From contig JAEPQZ010000009.1 of NCBI GenBank assembly GCA_016758905.1, positions 1,115,625 through 1,179,624 on the forward strand: a stretch of DNA of 64,000 nt, written 5' to 3'. Positions within the stretch are counted from its first letter, which is position 1, and every line of letters begins with the position of its first letter. The DNA comes from Umbelopsis isabellina (taxonomy: Eukaryota > Mucoromycota > Umbelopsidomycetes > Umbelopsidales > Umbelopsidaceae). Position numbers and translations under genes: made by a program. Below the pieces are notes generated by a model that ran no database searches, was not told the DNA's origin, and was given only the letters and a program-made list of their open reading frames with translations. Shown piece after piece: positions 63,220 through 64,000 of the stretch.

Positions 63220-63452
63220 AATAAATTCTTCTCTAATTTAATTTTTAACTACGGGGACGTTCGAATCCAGCTGACAATTTCTGACAGCGCAAATAAAAAT
63301 TGTTAAGGCACGGGGACGTTGCATACAAGATCGGAAGGAGCCATCACAAGCTTAAGCAGCAGCAGCAGCTTACGCGCTTCTACGGCATACCTAATACCAT
63401 TTCCGGACAACAAGAAAAAAAAAGAAGCGGCAGAGCCATCACACTAACGGCT
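63220..63452. other. subtelomeric non-coding sequence
   Basis: Contains two copies of ACGGGGACGTT (63250 and 63310). The first runs straight into GTTCGAATCC (63259-63268), a perfect tRNA B-box, but I find no matching A box upstream. A short AGC repeat follows at 63355-63368. The open frames here look accidental. Confidence 0.5.
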
Positions 63453-63718
63453 GGCAGAGCCGTCCGAAGGGCGGGTGCCAAAGCGGCAGAGCCGTCACAG
63501 GAGACGTTCAACTGTATGAAGATGACCAGGGCCATCTTCATATAGGCACCGAATGGGGGGTTACTGACTGGCAGAGCCGTCCGAAGGGCGGGTGCCAGGT
63601 GAAGCAAGACTGGAGACACTTCATATAGGCACCGAATGGGGGGGTTACTGACTGGCAGAGCCGTCCGAAGGGCGGGTGCCAGATGAGGTGAGACGGCCAT
63701 CTTCATATAGGCACCGAC
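63453..63718. repeat. degenerate subtelomeric tandem repeats (about 84 bp)
   Basis: The core GGCAGAGCCGTCCGAAGGGC, continuing to GGGTGCCA, occurs at 63453, 63570 and 63654. The block CTTCATATAGGCACCGA occurs at 63535, 63619 and 63701. Spacing is 84 bases between the best copies. Partial cores (GGCAGAGCC plus ATCAC or GTCAC) lie at 63429 and 63485. The core has short inverted ends (TGGCA/TGCCA). Confidence 0.9.
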
Positions 63719-63734
63719 CTCTTTCCCACCAAGG

Positions 63735-63802
63735 GTGGGTGGGTGGCTCAGTTGAAAATGGCAGGGGAGAGGAGAAGCGAGGTCATAAGTTCGAACCCCA
63801 GC
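63735..63802 (+). other. tRNA-like element with Pol III A and B boxes
   Basis: An A box (TGGCTCAGTTG, 63744-63754) and a B box (GTTCGAACCCC, 63789-63799) are spaced as in a tRNA gene, with AGCGAGGTCATAA between them resembling an anticodon-arm/variable-loop region. I cannot fold a complete cloverleaf, so it is a tRNA-derived (SINE-like) element or a decayed tRNA gene. It points towards the telomere. Confidence 0.6.
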
Positions 63803-63833
63803 AACAACATAAGTCATCACTTACATATAAGAT

Positions 63834-64000
63834 AGGGCCTAGGGCCTAGGGCGTAGGGCGTAGGGCTTAGGGCTTAGGGCTTAGGGTTTAGGGTTTAGGG
63901 TTTAGGGTTTAGGGTTTAGGGTTTAGGGTTTAGGGTTTAGGGTTTAGGGTTTAGGGTTTAGGGTTTAGGGTTTAGGGTTTAGGGTTTAGGGTTTAGGGTT
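63834..64000 (+). repeat. telomere, TTTAGGG type with proximal variants
   Basis: Seven-base units run to the window end. Read as AGGGNNT they are, in order: two AGGGCCT, two AGGGCGT, three AGGGCTT, then about 17 AGGGTTT. The G-rich strand runs 5' to 3' towards the window end, as expected for a right chromosome end. Confidence 0.98.

Overview
The window is the right-hand end of a fungal chromosome. The last 167 bases are telomere repeats of the TTTAGGG type, with the G-rich strand running towards the window end. The genes have many short introns (mostly 55-120 nt, GT-AG, with CTAAT/CTGAC-like branch points) and AT-rich spacers. Their products (Atg17, Spt4, Atp20, P4-ATPase, Gsh2, calmodulin, Vps35, Yvc1, Ism1, Imp1, Enp1) are core fungal proteins. 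Intron density and protein style suggest an early-diverging filamentous fungus, perhaps Mucoromycota; that placement is inference. All exon boundaries below were read by hand from splice signals, reading frame and family resemblance.

Layout. 1.5-7.0 kb: a tandem pair of oligopeptide transporters. 7.2-12.4 kb: ATG17, a small mitochondrial membrane protein resembling Cox14, a small secreted orphan and SPT4. 12.7-14.4 kb: a four-finger C2H2 regulator. 15.7-24.5 kb: ATP20, a Dnf3-like phospholipid flippase, glutathione synthetase and calmodulin. 24.8-31.3 kb (all minus strand): VPS35, a quinone-oxidoreductase-like MDR enzyme and a Nudix hydrolase. 31.6-40.0 kb: a Yvc1-type vacuolar TRP channel and a very long RasGEF. 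40.2-45.0 kb: mitochondrial isoleucyl-tRNA synthetase and inner-membrane peptidase Imp1, divergent from a 174-bp promoter. 45.8-53.4 kb (minus strand): a three-RRM Nam8/TIA-1-like protein, a putative mitochondrial protein, a TLC-domain membrane protein and a methyltransferase. 54.3 kb: tRNA-Gln(UUG). 55.9-57.6 kb: ENP1/bystin.

From about 57.6 kb to the end the character changes to gene-poor subtelomere. It holds two secreted cysteine-rich protein genes. The first is small, with two related Cys modules. The second is 860 aa with ten near-identical 47-residue repeats. Beyond them lie degenerate 84-bp repeats, a tRNA-like element with Pol III A and B boxes pointing at the telomere, and the telomere itself, whose inner edge shows stepwise variant repeats.

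The interior genes are mostly housekeeping and do not form an operon-like system. Membrane traffic and vacuole function recur (Atg17, flippase, Vps35, Yvc1), as does mitochondrial biogenesis (Cox14-like, Atp20, Ism1, Imp1). The most unusual material is the terminal 5 kb.
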